Shown here in pieces: positions 9,734 to 21,800 of a stretch of DNA of 64,000 bases. A program made the translations under genes and the position numbers. This DNA is from Neoscytalidium dimidiatum (taxonomy: Eukaryota; Ascomycota; Dothideomycetes; Botryosphaeriales; Botryosphaeriaceae), in NCBI GenBank assembly GCA_037367355.1, contig CM074705.1:1426001-1490000 (forward strand), in the 5' to 3' direction. The notes under the pieces are model-generated. The model ran no database searches, had not been told where the DNA came from, and saw nothing but the letters and a program-made list of their open reading frames with translations. Within the stretch, counting starts at the first letter, position 1; each line of letters opens with the position of its first letter.

Positions 9734-12216
9734 GGAGTAAAAGATCGCTTACCTGAAACAGGGACCTCAGCTGTTCTACAGTTAGTACGCCTTCAGAGAC
9801 TAAGCCAAGTAAGCTGATAGCCTCGATCCAACACAAAAAGTTCTTTCGGAGGAACTCGTGCACCTGGTTACATTCACCAGAACTCATCTCAAGATGTTGC
9901 AGGTGGTTAACCAAGTATCGGCACGCGTATTGAACATGGGAAGGAATGGTTTTGTTGATACGTCACCTATCAACTTCAGTCGCCAAAGGTCCGGGGTGTG
10001 AGAAATCGCAGATGTCTTTCCGGAGGTGCTCAGACATAGCACAGAGGCAGCCTCTGAACAAGACTCTATGCCAAAGCTTCTGGTCGATCTTAAAAGGCTG
10101 AGTCTAAACACCGTTGCTTGTCTAGAAGGAAATCTTGTAAAGAGGGGTGGAGTAGCTGTACTAGAGAAGTACGGTCTTCGGGGAGATCGATGATCGCTTG
10201 CACGTTGCCAAGAACAGCTTAAACTAGCTCTTCTGGCATTCCAAGCAGTTTCGACAAGGATATAGGATCCAACATATTATAAAGTAGTATTAACGGGCCG
10301 AGTATCGATCTGAATTGGCTGACAGGCTCTCTGCTTTCTTCTGCATCACTGCTTCCAACAACAGCAAGCCGTAGGACTTGGGTGTACATTCTGTCTAGTT
10401 CTCCGCTGGGCGAGTTGGAGGTAGATTTTCCAAGAAGCAATGGGGCTAGACGGTCCTGAGGAGGTTGGAGCTTCGAGCTCCGAAGGAAGCGGCAGACGGT
10501 GGCGGCATAGATGAAGAGCTTGTTCGCACTTTTGGTTAATCTCTCAATGTCCTCAGGCTTCGGCCATCCGTCTGGGATGCCGTAATCGATTCGGAACTTC
10601 TTCAGTTCGTGTGAGAGGTACCGAGGAATGTCGCGTTGGGTGATGGTGTCCTCGATGTCGTGAAGTGAAAAGTCTTGATGGGCCCCTTCGGGCATTTGAC
10701 GAAAGCCTCGGCGGATCTGGACCTCGGGTCTGCTGGTCAGGAATACTCGCAATTGAATTATCTTTTGTGATTCTTTTAGCTCTAAGAGGAGTTGGAGCAC
10801 CAGCTGGATATCAGATGATGGGTCTTGGTCTCCGCCTTTGCCGTCACATTCGTCGAGAGCATCAATGACGAGGCAGAATATTCGCGGCGCGCTTGAGTTG
10901 TCGTTTAGACTGCGCAGCGGCTGGATTACCAGGTGTTTCCACTGGTCGCGCACACCTCGTTGGATGATCTGTGGATCTGCGGTCATAGCTGCAGCAACGC
11001 GGCCCGCCAAAGGCGGTATCGTGCTTGCCAGTTGGGAGGCAATGGTGGTGGAGAATTTCTGAGCGCTATAGAGGTCGGCCTGGCCTCTAGAAAAGAAGAA
11101 ACTGGCTCCAAGGCGGTTCTCTGCAGCGAATGCTTTTGCAACCGTACGGGCAACCGTGGACTTTCCGGTGCCAGCCATCCCTCTCAGCCAGAATATCCCT
11201 GGAGTGTTACGGCACAGCAAGAAGGGAAGGAGAAGAAGCACTGAGCTGGGGAAATCGGACCCACTAACAACAACGCAGCAAAGACGTGAAGCGGTTGTGA
11301 CCATCTTGCTGACTAAGCGAACAACACCGCGGTCACGATGCCAAGACCTGACCACCCAACCTGACCTCTAGGAACGCCGCGGTCACGGCCAGCGGTCACA
11401 GACGACATTCCCTACCATATATAGACCACACTCGTTACAGTAGTTAGGACCCCTGTGGTCAACTTGTCAATTGATTCTTACCTCCATATTGCGTGCGACC
11501 CTACCGCCACGGCCCCCAGAAAGCCTACGCTACCCGACGATACGCCCGATCTCCCCCCCGAAAGAGTAACGGCGTAACATGGAGAATCGGCTGCTGCACT
11601 CCATTCCTGGATCCGTCGGAGCAGATCGACTCGCGTGTCTTGTAAGCACATAGGTTTCTGCTCGCAGAGCTTGGAGTCGAACCTCGCGCCGTCGGCGAAG
11701 TCGAGCTTCTCAATCTGTTGGTTCTGCGCAGAAATTTGGTCGTTGATGCTGGAATTTTTGTCAGCCTGATTCAAATATAAAGCAATTTTCGACCTACCTC
11801 TGATCCACGCTTAGAGCTAAGAGAATTGTTGTCTTCTGTCTGTCAAGAACCTCGACCATTTTGGCGACATCTCTGCTCCGAAACGGCCAAGTGAGTGCGC
11901 GTAGGCTGACTCTTTTCATCAAGGTGCGCCCACGGCCCGGATCAAGTTTGGCAACGAGTTTGGACAGCTGTGATTTACAATCTTGGATGCATGGGTCAAG
12001 CTTCCTGATCGCATCTGCTGAAACGGGGTGCGCTAAGCTTCTGTTGGCCAGCGGCTGCACACTTTCGATAATACTGCGAAGGTGCTGAACTTCCCTCGAG
12101 AGCCTGAGAATATCTCCTCTCGCTCCTCTAACGTCCATTGCATACTGCCCGCAGAGAGATACTATTCTGTCGGACAGCTGAATGACGGCGATAGCGCTAG
12201 CAGCAGCTTCCATCAT
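9726..12216 (-). pseudogene. NACHT-type NLR pseudogene, split by a solo LTR
   Basis: Exon 1 (12216-11798) encodes an N-terminal helical domain (AASAIAVIQLSDRIVSLCGQ) like the fungal NLR N-terminal domain. The intron is 11797-11749 with a GCTGAC branch point. Exon 2 carries the linker (LDFADGARFDSKL, TRVDLLRRIQEWS) and is interrupted by the LTR at 11205-11579. Across it the same frame continues into the P-loop GMAGTGKST and Walker B FCLVIDALDECDG. The frame runs to a stop at 10219. Beyond it further homology is readable down to 9726 (LVQLLHPSLQDFLLDKQRC, VHEFLRKNFLCWIEAISLLG) but is broken by several more stops and one frameshift. No C-terminal repeat domain (WD40, ankyrin, TPR) is found. Intact members sense non-self and trigger regulated cell death; this copy cannot make a full protein. 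Confidence 0.85.
11205..11579 (+). mobile_element. Solo LTR inserted in the NLR gene
   Basis: A 375-bp unit with TGTTACGGCAC at its start and GGCGTAACA at its end. TGGAG occurs immediately before (11200-11204) and immediately after (11580-11584), a perfect 5-bp target duplication. The last ~190 bp (TATATAG box onward, from about 11418) closely match the LTR at 249-633, while the first half is different. It lies in the linker just upstream of the P-loop codons of the NLR gene. Confidence 0.9.
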
Positions 12217-12889
12217 GGAGGTAGTAGAGAAGGGCAGAATACCTGCGTCCTAAGCCGCTAAGCAGAGATTGTATGAATGAAGAAGAGGCCAAGAAAGAAG
12301 CGGAGCTGTCAGGAAATAAATTGGCAAGGCGGGGGAATAAGAGGCTCTGTTATGGCAGGTACGCTTAGCCCGGTGCTAGCGCCGCTGGGTAGTTGGGTAG
12401 TTTAGCTCCTTCGCTTTCTTAGAGACAGACAACAGACGACGAATACAGATGCATACGAGTTTTTGCTCCAACAATTGGTAGCTGCGAACTTTTTCGAACA
12501 TTGTCCTCGCGCTGCTCGCTTTGGGGCAGTGCTGTGGGGCACCTACGGGTGACATTGAAAGGCTTCATACTACTACACAGCTACAGCAGCAACAGTCAGA
12601 ACGCCTACGCTGCTACAGTAGTCAGAACGCCTACGCAGCTACAGCATCAAGCTGTGGACTGAGGAGCAACAGTTGCGTACAAGGATCCGGTGAACGGTCA
12701 TGACTGTAACAGCGCCAAGTGGCGAACATAGCCGAATCAGGTTTGACCTGCATATGCAGTGGGATTAGTGATCGCTGTATTATGGTCGAAGCCATATCAT
12801 TTGTTAAAGCTCGGACTAAGTAACTTAGGGACAAATCTCACTAGGCAGCTACAAACGCCAGTAACGTTACCCCTCGTATTTTTCCGGTA
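12217..12889. other. NLR upstream region with a short tandem repeat
   Basis: Presumed former promoter of the NLR pseudogene. Two imperfect copies of a ~27-bp unit (GTCAGAACGCCTACGCNGCT core) lie at about 12594-12650. No gene is supportable. Confidence 0.45.
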
Positions 12890-14990
12890 CGGTGGGGTTT
12901 CCGCGACCTAGAGACGGACGTTACGTATAACTTTAATAAAGAAGGGCCCCTTTTCTCTATACTTTTAACTAAAATATTCTTCTTTAGTATAGAATCTAAA
13001 AACTACTTTTCTATAAATATAAGTCTTACTTTTATTTTATAGATTATAGCTAAGCTCTTTAATATATCTTTATAGTCTTTAAAGTTTTTTAGACTACTAT
13101 TATATATATATATAATATAATTAAGTCTTAGTATATCTTTATTCTTTTATATTTTATATAATTTCTATATATTAGTTAAAAAGCTTTTATAGCTTAAAAT
13201 AGTAAATAAAAAGCTACTTATTTTAAAAGTCTAAATATTTAAAAAAGTTTCTTCTTTAAAATATTTATTATATCTATAATTTACTTTATAATATTAATTA
13301 TAGCTATCTTTTTATATATTAGATATTCTATATAATTATCTTCTTTCTTTATCTTTTAATTCTTTTTTTTATTTATTAAAAGTTTTTAATATAGTCTATA
13401 AAGAATTAATAGACTTTAAATTATATAATAAAAAGCTTTATTTCTTAATTTTCTAGCTTAAAACTAGCCTCTAATTAAATTAAAACTAGATATTATTATT
13501 ATATAATCTATATTTAATTTCTATAATATATAAACTATTAACTATTAAAAATATTAGTAAAATTTTTTAAATACTAAGCTATTAAGTTATTAACTTTATA
13601 TTAATTTAAATTAAAATATAAAGACTATAATCTTAGTTTATAATCTAGTTATAATAATAGAGTCTCTATTATTAAACTTTAGAATTATTTAGTAGATTTA
13701 GGTTTATTAAAGAATTTACTTTAAAGATAAGAAAAGAGAAGTAATAATATAATAAAAAGTTATATAATATAGAAGTTTAGTAGGCCTTATTATCTCTAAT
13801 TAGACTTTAAGTCTATATTAGAATTTTAAGTTAACTATAAGAGTTAAAGTACTATTTAATAAGCGTATCTATATACTATAGAAAAGCTATAATAATCTAG
13901 ATCTAAATATAATAGATTTATTAGAAGTAGATTTATAGTCTTTAAATCTATAAAGATCTAAAGTAGATTTATACGTATTTACGAATACTTAGACTTATTT
14001 TTTAGTTTTTAACTTTTAATAATACTAATAGATAATACTATTATTATACTCTTATTCTATAGTATTTATTCTTATTAACTTTCTACTTCTCGCTTATATA
14101 GTTCTTTATTTTCTATAAGCTTTTTATTAGACTATACTTTCTTTCTTAGCTACTACGCTTATAAATATTCTCCCTATATAAAAGACGGTTATTATCTATT
14201 AGTATTCTTATATATACTATCGTTTTATATTCTAAGTTTTCTTATATAGAATCTAAAAGATATAGTTCTATTATATATAGAATTCTTTTATTTTTATAGC
14301 TTTTTTTTATACGGGCTTATATTTTTTATAGCTATAAAGTCTATATATTCTAAAGTTTATAATACTATTTTTCTTTTTAAAGATCTTTAGTCTAAAGATT
14401 CTTTTATCTTCTAGTTTATATCTTATTTTCTTTCTTTCTATTTTTCTTTTTTATAAGCCCTTCTTTACTATATTTTTTAAGCGTAAATATTCTATCTAGT
14501 ATACTAAATATTTAGTCTTAGATAATAAAATTAATTATAATAGTTTTCTAATATTTTTTTCTTATTCTTTTTATCTTTTAGCTAACGTTAGTAAGGCTAA
14601 CTTTAATTTTTCTTTTATAGTATATAGAATAGATAGGCTATACTCTTACTATAGTTAAATCTATCTATTTAATTACTAAAACTAATTATATTAATAAATA
14701 AACTAAATAAAATTTATTTAGTTAATATTAATTAAATAAATCTTATTATTTACTAAATATACTATACTCGCTAAGTATATAGATTATATATACTTTTCTA
14801 TTTATATATAAAACTACGCTTTTTAGATAGCTTTATCTTTATAGTTAACTTTATAATAGAAGTTAGACTCTATTAATAACTAGGCCTTCGTACGTAGTAC
14901 TTAGTTATTACTTATTCTCCCTCTCTTCTTATACCTACTTAAGAAAAAACCCGTAACTAGTTTTCTTCCTCTTTGGTGTTTGATCCTTAG
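12890..14990. repeat. 2.1-kb AT-rich RIP block
   Basis: Almost pure A/T with TA steps dominating and very few CpA or TpG steps visible, typical of a transposon destroyed by RIP. No frame in either strand stays open and no terminal repeats could be matched, so the element type cannot be assigned. The edges are abrupt on both sides. Confidence 0.8.
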
Positions 14991-15406
14991 AGGTAGAGGC
15001 CGTCCGTTATATGGGTATCTTTAAGCCGTCTATTTATAAGAAAAATGTCCCCTTATAGAAGGGAAAGATGAAAGTGGCCATCAAGATATTAATATCCCTC
15101 AGGAGAGACGACATGATCTCCCGTAAGCAGCCCGACCCATATCATATGCAAGCCCATTCGTGCCGTTCCGTCGTGCAACCATTTCACTATAAATGCGCGT
15201 CGTTACACGTCGAACCATGTAGCCTGGGTCCCGTTACCCGCCTGTTCCCGTTCTAAACACCCATCTGAAAGTGCGCCCATCTACATACCAACCCTTTTTC
15301 CCGAAAGAAATCTGGGAAACCCAAATGTCAAATACTTTACAAAATAAACGAAAAAGGAAATGAGAGGCTACATTCAAGTCAACCAAATTTATGGACCCTC
15401 AGAAGG

Positions 15407-16300
15407 TCAGTTAGGCGATGGCATGTCCTGTGTGGTCTGGTCCGACTTGCTAGCTGTAGATAAGCGGAAAGGGGAGCCAAGAGACGTCGCTGAGGTCATC
15501 GAGAATCGCTGTGAGAAGCCGCTAAGCCGAAACAACGCGGTCGAATAGGTTGAGGAAGAGATCTCAACGCGTGGCCGTTTCCTGTTTCTCATCCGGCGAT
15601 CAATTGAGGAAGCATCTTCATCGCCCAAGTTCTGAGCTGGTAGGCCCTGGGTCTTCTCTAATGACAAACCGGTCAGAAACTCTGTGAGGGCCCTTTGATT
15701 GGCCTGTAGATCTTCGATAACCTTCTTTTGGGCTTGAGCAATCTGCTCGAGAAGCTTGAACTCCTGTAGTAGAGACTCCTGATGCTCGTCCTGTGCAGTC
15801 TCAAGTTGCACCACTTCTGACGCTATCTTCGGGTAGGTAGAAACCGGAAGTGAGGGCATATCTACATACTTAACCAGAGGCGCAGGGTTGATAGGCTGTT
15901 GTGTCTGTCCTTGGATTAATATGCAGGGGGAGAATATGGTGCATATGGGAAGGTGCACTCACTTGTAAAGTGGTTCTCTTTCAGAACGAAATCAGGATGT
16001 GCTCGATATTTTCTCATAAGACACCCCCTCAAGACGCCAGAAAGCAAACTCAGATTGAAAGACGGCCCATCTGTCACGGAGTTGTGTTGGATTATACTCG
16101 AAACCGTTGTGGACGTCACGGTTGAATGTCTCCTCGTTTTCGTCGAGGAAAACCTGAACGATATCGACAGCATGTTCTCCCCTTTCGTAGTATCGACGAG
16201 CCCAATTAATAGCCCAAACCGGCAGGTTGCGCGGACCAAGGTAGCTATCATTATTCAAGGACGACGGCAGTTGTACCAGGTTCTGGCCGTCGTTCTGCAT
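15407..16300 (-). pseudogene. Hypothetical two-exon gene with an apparent frameshift
   Basis: Exon 1 from ATG 16300 encodes a compact segment: LPVWAINWARRYYERGEHAV, DIVQVFLDENEETFNRDVHN, LRDRWAVFQSEFAFWRLEGV. The frame then reaches a stop near 15992, but shifting by one base at about 16010 gives YRAHPDFVLKENHFT followed by a GTGAGT donor at about 15960. A second exon from about 15905 encodes a coiled coil (VVQLETAQDEHQESLLQEFK, QAQKKVIEDLQANQ) and ends at 15407. Family unknown. Exon 1 may start further upstream, since a plausible acceptor lies near 16355. Either the gene carries one frameshift or exon 1 ends the protein; I favour a recent pseudogene. Confidence 0.4.
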
Positions 16301-18334
16301 TGCATCCCGTGTGCTATTCCAACAATGATTATGTGGAGGATAGGGTTCAATTAGGGTTATGCTACCGTGAATTAATAGGTAGAATATGGGCTTTAGCACG
16401 GCCTAGGAGGAGAATGAGCGTGGGATGATCAAAGTTATGGAAGAAGCGAAGGTTGGAAAGAAAGGCTGGTGGTTGAAAGAGAGTAGCGATGATAAATGAG
16501 TGTGGGAACCCCGGTGGGCAGGAGAGTGAATCTGGGGACTCGATGAATGCGAGCTCAAGTCTTGTTGCGTGCTGGTCTGAACTTGTGTCGGTGATTGTCA
16601 AACGAGAGGATAGCGAAGCGTTCGAGGCTTGGAGGAAGCCAGTCGGCGGCAGCACAAGTGGAGGGCTATGGCATGATCAGGATGGGTCAGGAAGGAAGTG
16701 AGAAGGCAGGTGTAAGATGCCAGCAAGCGGAGAGGCGGAGAGGCGGAGAAGCGGAGGACTCGGTCGGGGAAGCTTGGTCGATCAAACAGGGGCCCGGGCG
16801 CAGCGGATGGTCAATCACCCGCGGGCGATCAACCGCTCCCCTTGCGCACACCCCGACGCCTCCTCGCCCGCGCAAGGGCACGGGCCAGGCGTGTTTGCGA
16901 AGCGCGGAAGCGGTGCGGGTAGAGTAGACTTGAAGATGAGGAAACAGAGAGCAAGATGCCATGCTTGATGGCAACGGTCCGCGAAAGTTGATGCACTGGA
17001 CGCACGTGGGCCGCTACAAATGACGTGCAGGACGCAGCGCGCAGGGTTAAGGGTCCGGTTATCAACTGCTCCAACCAAGCGCCGGAGCAGAACGAACGAT
17101 GCTGCAGCCATCGTATGCCAGCAAGCCCATAGTTTGCCTCATTCTAAGTCCATTTCCAACATCTCTCAACCAGCTTTCTGCCTCTTCTCTGTGAGAATAG
17201 CTACGAACGGGTCCCGACTCGTCATCCAACCTTCGTTCTTAACCTTGTTAATATAAGTATCCCCTACACAACCAGCCGCAACTAAATTAGGTGCCGTGCG
17301 GGCCCACCGTGCCAACGTCCGGGCCCACCGAATATTTGGCCATTCTCGACCGTCAATCAACACTCCACCAGCCTCTGGACGATTGGCCAGCAGCCTAGTC
17401 GATACTCTCTAGAGCTATCATTCACGTCTTCGCCTTTGGGGATTGGTTCCATAATGCAAACCAGGAACCTGAAAATCGCACGCCATCAAGCTCGACACAA
17501 AAAACGCACCGAACACCATCAGAACAATGTCTGGCCTATCACCTGAATTCTGGCATACGTCGGGTGGGAAGAGGATGCCATTACACTACCGGAGAGAGGA
17601 AATGCTTTGGGCCGTATTTCGAGATAACCGCCACTGCATTGGCCGAAATGGTCAGGACCATCAACTACTGTCTCAGCCTGCAACCGGTGCATTCGGGGAT
17701 TTTGAGTTTGTAGTCGTATTCCATACTGATGGGCGTACGGACCCAACTCCAGGAAGGTGCAAAGTATGGTGAAGGATTTCCAACGTTTCGACCATATGTG
17801 TGTCCTTTCCTGCATATTGACGGTGTAGGCGTACTAAAGAAAGCCAAATGGGATGCCTGATCACCAGTTTCCACCCAGGTAATTGTCACCAATCCTCTGG
17901 TGCATCAACTTGATAACCCCAGATATAGCCGGTGATCTGTCTTTGGCGAAAGTCAGACTCCGATTCGACTACCTTTCTCCCACTTCTACGCTATACCAAA
18001 AAGCTTTTTTTTTCGAGGTGATGAAGCATCCTGCAAGAAAGTGGTCTTGTGTCCCAGTAGGCATCACGTCGATATCCATCCTAGGATGTGATGCTGGTTC
18101 TGCATGGGAAATGGACCGTGTCTTTGCCAAAATACAATGCCAAATGCGACGGGGCATCTTCTTGAAATTCCCAGCCTCCATCTCTCCACAAATCTGTGAA
18201 ATGTCACCCGACAAACGCGCTAAACCGACTGCCTCCTCGAGTTGTCTCCTGTTATTTTCATACATACGACAAAGCCGGTGCGTTCCTTCGCTTTTATGAT
18301 CCAAGGAGGAACGAAATTGGGCTCGGCCTGATCG
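16301..18334. other. No convincing gene
   Basis: Many short overlapping frames on both strands, none with a recognisable motif. Minus-strand frames at 17969-18304 and 17519-17815 lie directly downstream of the HET relic and may be its decayed C-terminal half, but I cannot show this. Confidence 0.4.
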
Positions 18335-18895
18335 TTATTCGGTTGATTTGATGAAGCTCGGCTCACAATATGCGGTCGTTGGCGACATGGGAGTGATAGA
18401 TGAATGGCCGTAGATGTCGCGTATCTTGGATGATTTCATCTGCCAATCAATTTCGTCATCTTGGATAATGCGGAGAGCATCAATCCGTAGGTGCCGGGCC
18501 CCGAGAAGCTTAGCAACGCATACAATGTTGCAGCAGGTCTCAGGAATATCATCCAATGGTATTTTGTCTTGGAATCGACGGAGATTGTTTCTTAGAGCCT
18601 TGAGAGTGGGTTTCGTTCACTTTTCCAAGCAGTAGCGTACCACAAGGCGTTACTCCTGCTTAAAGGGAGCAAGCACCGTGTCCACTGAAATGAATAGGCA
18701 TGGATCTTCCATTATACTCCATTCGCTAACGTCGACCAGCCGCGTTGGTACGGATCCAGTTTTTGGTAGGGATTCAAGGTCATCGGCGCAGTCTGAGAGC
18801 CAAATTCCCACCTTAGAGGCTGCTCTCTCCGAAAAACCGTCCGCAGCGGGGGCATCTTTTGGAATCCTTATCCATGAAGCGCAAAGCGCTCATTT
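18335..18895 (-). pseudogene. HET-domain (heterokaryon incompatibility) pseudogene
   Basis: One minus-strand frame reads GIWLSDCADD ... PTRLVDVSE, then RLVVRYCLEK, LRRFQDKIPLDDIPETCCNI, LGARHLRIDALRIIQDDEID and KIRDIYGHSSITP. This is the order of the HET domain: the PTRLLDV lead-in, the ALSYCWG-like block, the LP..DA.....LG.RYLWIDSLCIIQDD block and the IY..A..TI block. Two in-frame stops break it, TAA at 18650-18652 and TGA at 18617-18619, the latter where a Trp is common (TGG to TGA is RIP-type). No start codon or full C-terminus is recoverable. HET proteins cause vegetative incompatibility between unlike individuals; this copy is dead. The upstream frame (18902-19096) may be a further remnant. 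Confidence 0.7.
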
Positions 18896-21800
18896 GGAGA
18901 TTTACACAGTACAAAGTGCCTGACAAAGTAATTCGTTTTGCTTGCCTTCATCAGCACAGATCTTGAAAGACTTCTTGTTTTGACACTGTTTCCTGGTCGT
19001 CCGGACTTTCATTTGAGAAAAACATGTTAACGGCGAGTCCAGCGAGGTAGGTGTCCGTCTCGGCACATCCATCCGAATATGCGTATCTATACCCATGACC
19101 GAGAGATGTTATTCAGTGACGATGGATTCATCTGAACGAAATCACCGTAGTCGGATCCCATCAAGCTAGCGAGCTGTCCATGGTGCTAGCATTCAAACAC
19201 TTTCGAAATAGGGTGACGGAGCATCTAGCAATACAGACATCCATTCTCTAATCCGTGACTCAATCTAGGGGGCTCCGGATATATGTCCCGTCGAGAGTAT
19301 AATAAAAAAAAATAGAGAAAAGTGCCGCTAAGGGCATTAGGATCTGGACGCCCTGTCAGTCCTGAAGACAAGAGAAGAAACCACGATAGTATAGTGCAAC
19401 TGGCAAGGCTACAGCGCAAGGCTGAGGGCAAGCATGCAGGGCTATTCGTAAGTCCGCGTAGCCACCGAGAGCCGCAAAACCATGAGTGAATAGAAGCCGA
19501 ATGTGTTTCAACAATAGGACAATATTGGCGTCTGACGTGCATATACCCTAAAAGCATTACAGCATATGAAATTCTATACAGGAGACCAATTCCGGAAGTA
19601 TTGCAACCCTGCGGGCCTGATTCCAGCAAGGCATATTTGCAGAAGGAGCAGTCGGCCTGACGACTGTTCTAGCTTCATTGATGCATTATTCCTTGCTCTT
19701 GCAGTGCCTATTGAACCGATCTTGTATTTAGATCTTGTTCAGGGGGCAGATGACTGCTAACATTCGCCTCTTGCGTTGCTAAAAACTCGCTAATTCTGTT
19801 GAAGACTCGATTGTGAAGATAATATTCTATCAGATCATGAAAAAAAAAGTAGTATCTTTACACGCAAATAATGCACATGGACCACCTACCTTTTCGGCAG
19901 CAGCCATCCATTTACTCACATGCAAATTGATCACACCAAAGCATTCGAAGTTGGCATCTTACGTGTTCTCCGTCAAGATAATTCTTCCAAGGAAGATCGG
20001 ATGGCTTCATCAGCGCGAGCAGGTAGAACTAGCCCCAATAAGCATGGCGTTAGTTCGCAATGTCGCTGTCATGAGGCCATCATGCCTAACAGACAGCCGT
20101 CAAAGCAGCCGAAGGATCAGCAAAACAGAAAAATCATGACGACCTCACACCTTCGCCCGTCCGTCGCCGGAAATAGGGCCTTCGTAGCAGAAGATCGAAG
20201 AGTCAGAATCCCGAGAGACCATCTCCAGCCGGAAAACGTGAGGGAAACGGATCACGGTCCACGCCTCTCAGTCTGCGCACGAGGTCCGTCCAAAGCGCAG
20301 AAACAAAATTCCGAGTGCGAGCAGCAGAGAGAGACAGCAGACGGCAGACGTAGATCAACAGAATCATTCCCAGAGGCAGTACTTCGAAGAATGCCGACGT
20401 CAGACGCAGGAACGGCGCCGCGAGAGGGTGATCGAAAGTGGACCAAGATCAGAGCGTATGAAGTAGGTGATGACGTCTCACGCCCACCCAAATACAGGTC
20501 ATCTCATCCACCTACAACAGCGAAACATGCGGATTGCCTTGGTAGCGACGCAACCACCGATCAGCGACGTCCAAAAAAAAGGAAGTAGGTTGACAGAAAA
20601 ATTTAGGGCAGAAGGCAGGGAGGGAGGGAAGGGTAAAGCAGAAAACAATGGCGGAGAGCCCTGCGACGGGAGCCGTTTTGGAGATAACGTCATCTCTCGC
20701 TGCTCCCTCAACGGGCGATCTCGATCTGATGGGTGGCACACCAACAAACCCCCAATACCATGTACACCGCCAGGAAGGTGTGACGCAAAACACAGCCTCT
20801 CCCCACTCATCCAACCTTCTCACCAGCATCATCAGCGTCATCCGGTACCGTTAACGAAGGAAACGTCCGAAGGACCAGCAGCTGCGTTTGATGCCCGCGC
20901 ACGACGGCCTTTCGCTTACCCGCTGATGATAATCTCCCTCGTCAAGGAGGTCGATCCGCTGTTTCTGCAGCCTGCAAGCCATGGTTACAGAGGACCCAGG
21001 AGAAGGGGGGAACTGGCTAGAAGGCGCGAAGAAGAGGGAAAATGAGGCGTGCCCCGCAAAAGTAAAAAAGTACTTGGTGGTGGAAGGCGTCGAATATGCG
21101 GCTGCTGCGTCGTCGCCCGGCTCCAGACCCTGATCTTCGTTGCCCAGCCCCAGCCCGCCCCTCCGTTCGTGCAACACCGCTGGTGAGGCGTTCTGTCGCC
21201 TAAATGAATTGCCGTCCGCGCAGAGGAAGAAAACTTGAGAGCCTAGATCGGCCGGTTACACAATCTCGTTTTTTCAAGTTCCCTGATCGCCGCTCGCATG
21301 ACCTCAAACGCTTCTTGTGAGACGAAACTCGACGGGTCGAAGGGGAAGGAGGTTCAATCGTGGAGGACATGATTGCGCAAGACCAAGAAGCAGATGGAAT
21401 CATCGCCCGTATTAGGTACCAGGTATGAGATTGGGGTAGGGAGACTGTCCGGAGTCCGTCATGGCGCTCACACCCGTGGAATGGGTTCCACTCCGGCTCA
21501 CGTTGAGAGAGTGTGTACTCGGGGGTATCCTCGTCCTCAAGACACAGCGTAAATCTCCCTGTGTGGCCTGCCGCTGGCATGTGTGCAGGCTCACGTTTCA
21601 CGAGAATCTCATACGACAATGCATCGGCGTAGGGCTCATATGATGGCTGTCCGTTAAGTTTACCATAATCACGTATCCTGCCACGGCGCAGGATTGACCG
21701 AAAGTGCTTACCTGCCACAACGCTGGAATCTACGTCGAAGTTTTAGAACCTCGTTAGGAACAAGTTCGAAGCAGAAAGATGTGGTTTCTCCGAGGACACA

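Noticed and set aside
12890..15000. Terminal repeats of the AT-rich block
   Set aside because: I compared both edges directly and in reverse complement and found no convincing LTR or TIR, so no element class is claimed.
19225..19629. 134-codon minus-strand frame with hydrophobic stretches
   Set aside because: No signal peptide or membrane pattern consistent with a real protein, and no homology recognised.
19920..20588. 222-codon plus-strand open frame
   Set aside because: Its Arg/Ser/Pro-rich composition has no recognisable motif, overlapping frames exist on both strands, and no splice logic was found. Probably chance.
21200..21718. 172-codon minus-strand frame with a possible intron donor at its start
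   Set aside because: It begins at GTG rather than ATG, no upstream exon could be joined and no family is recognised.
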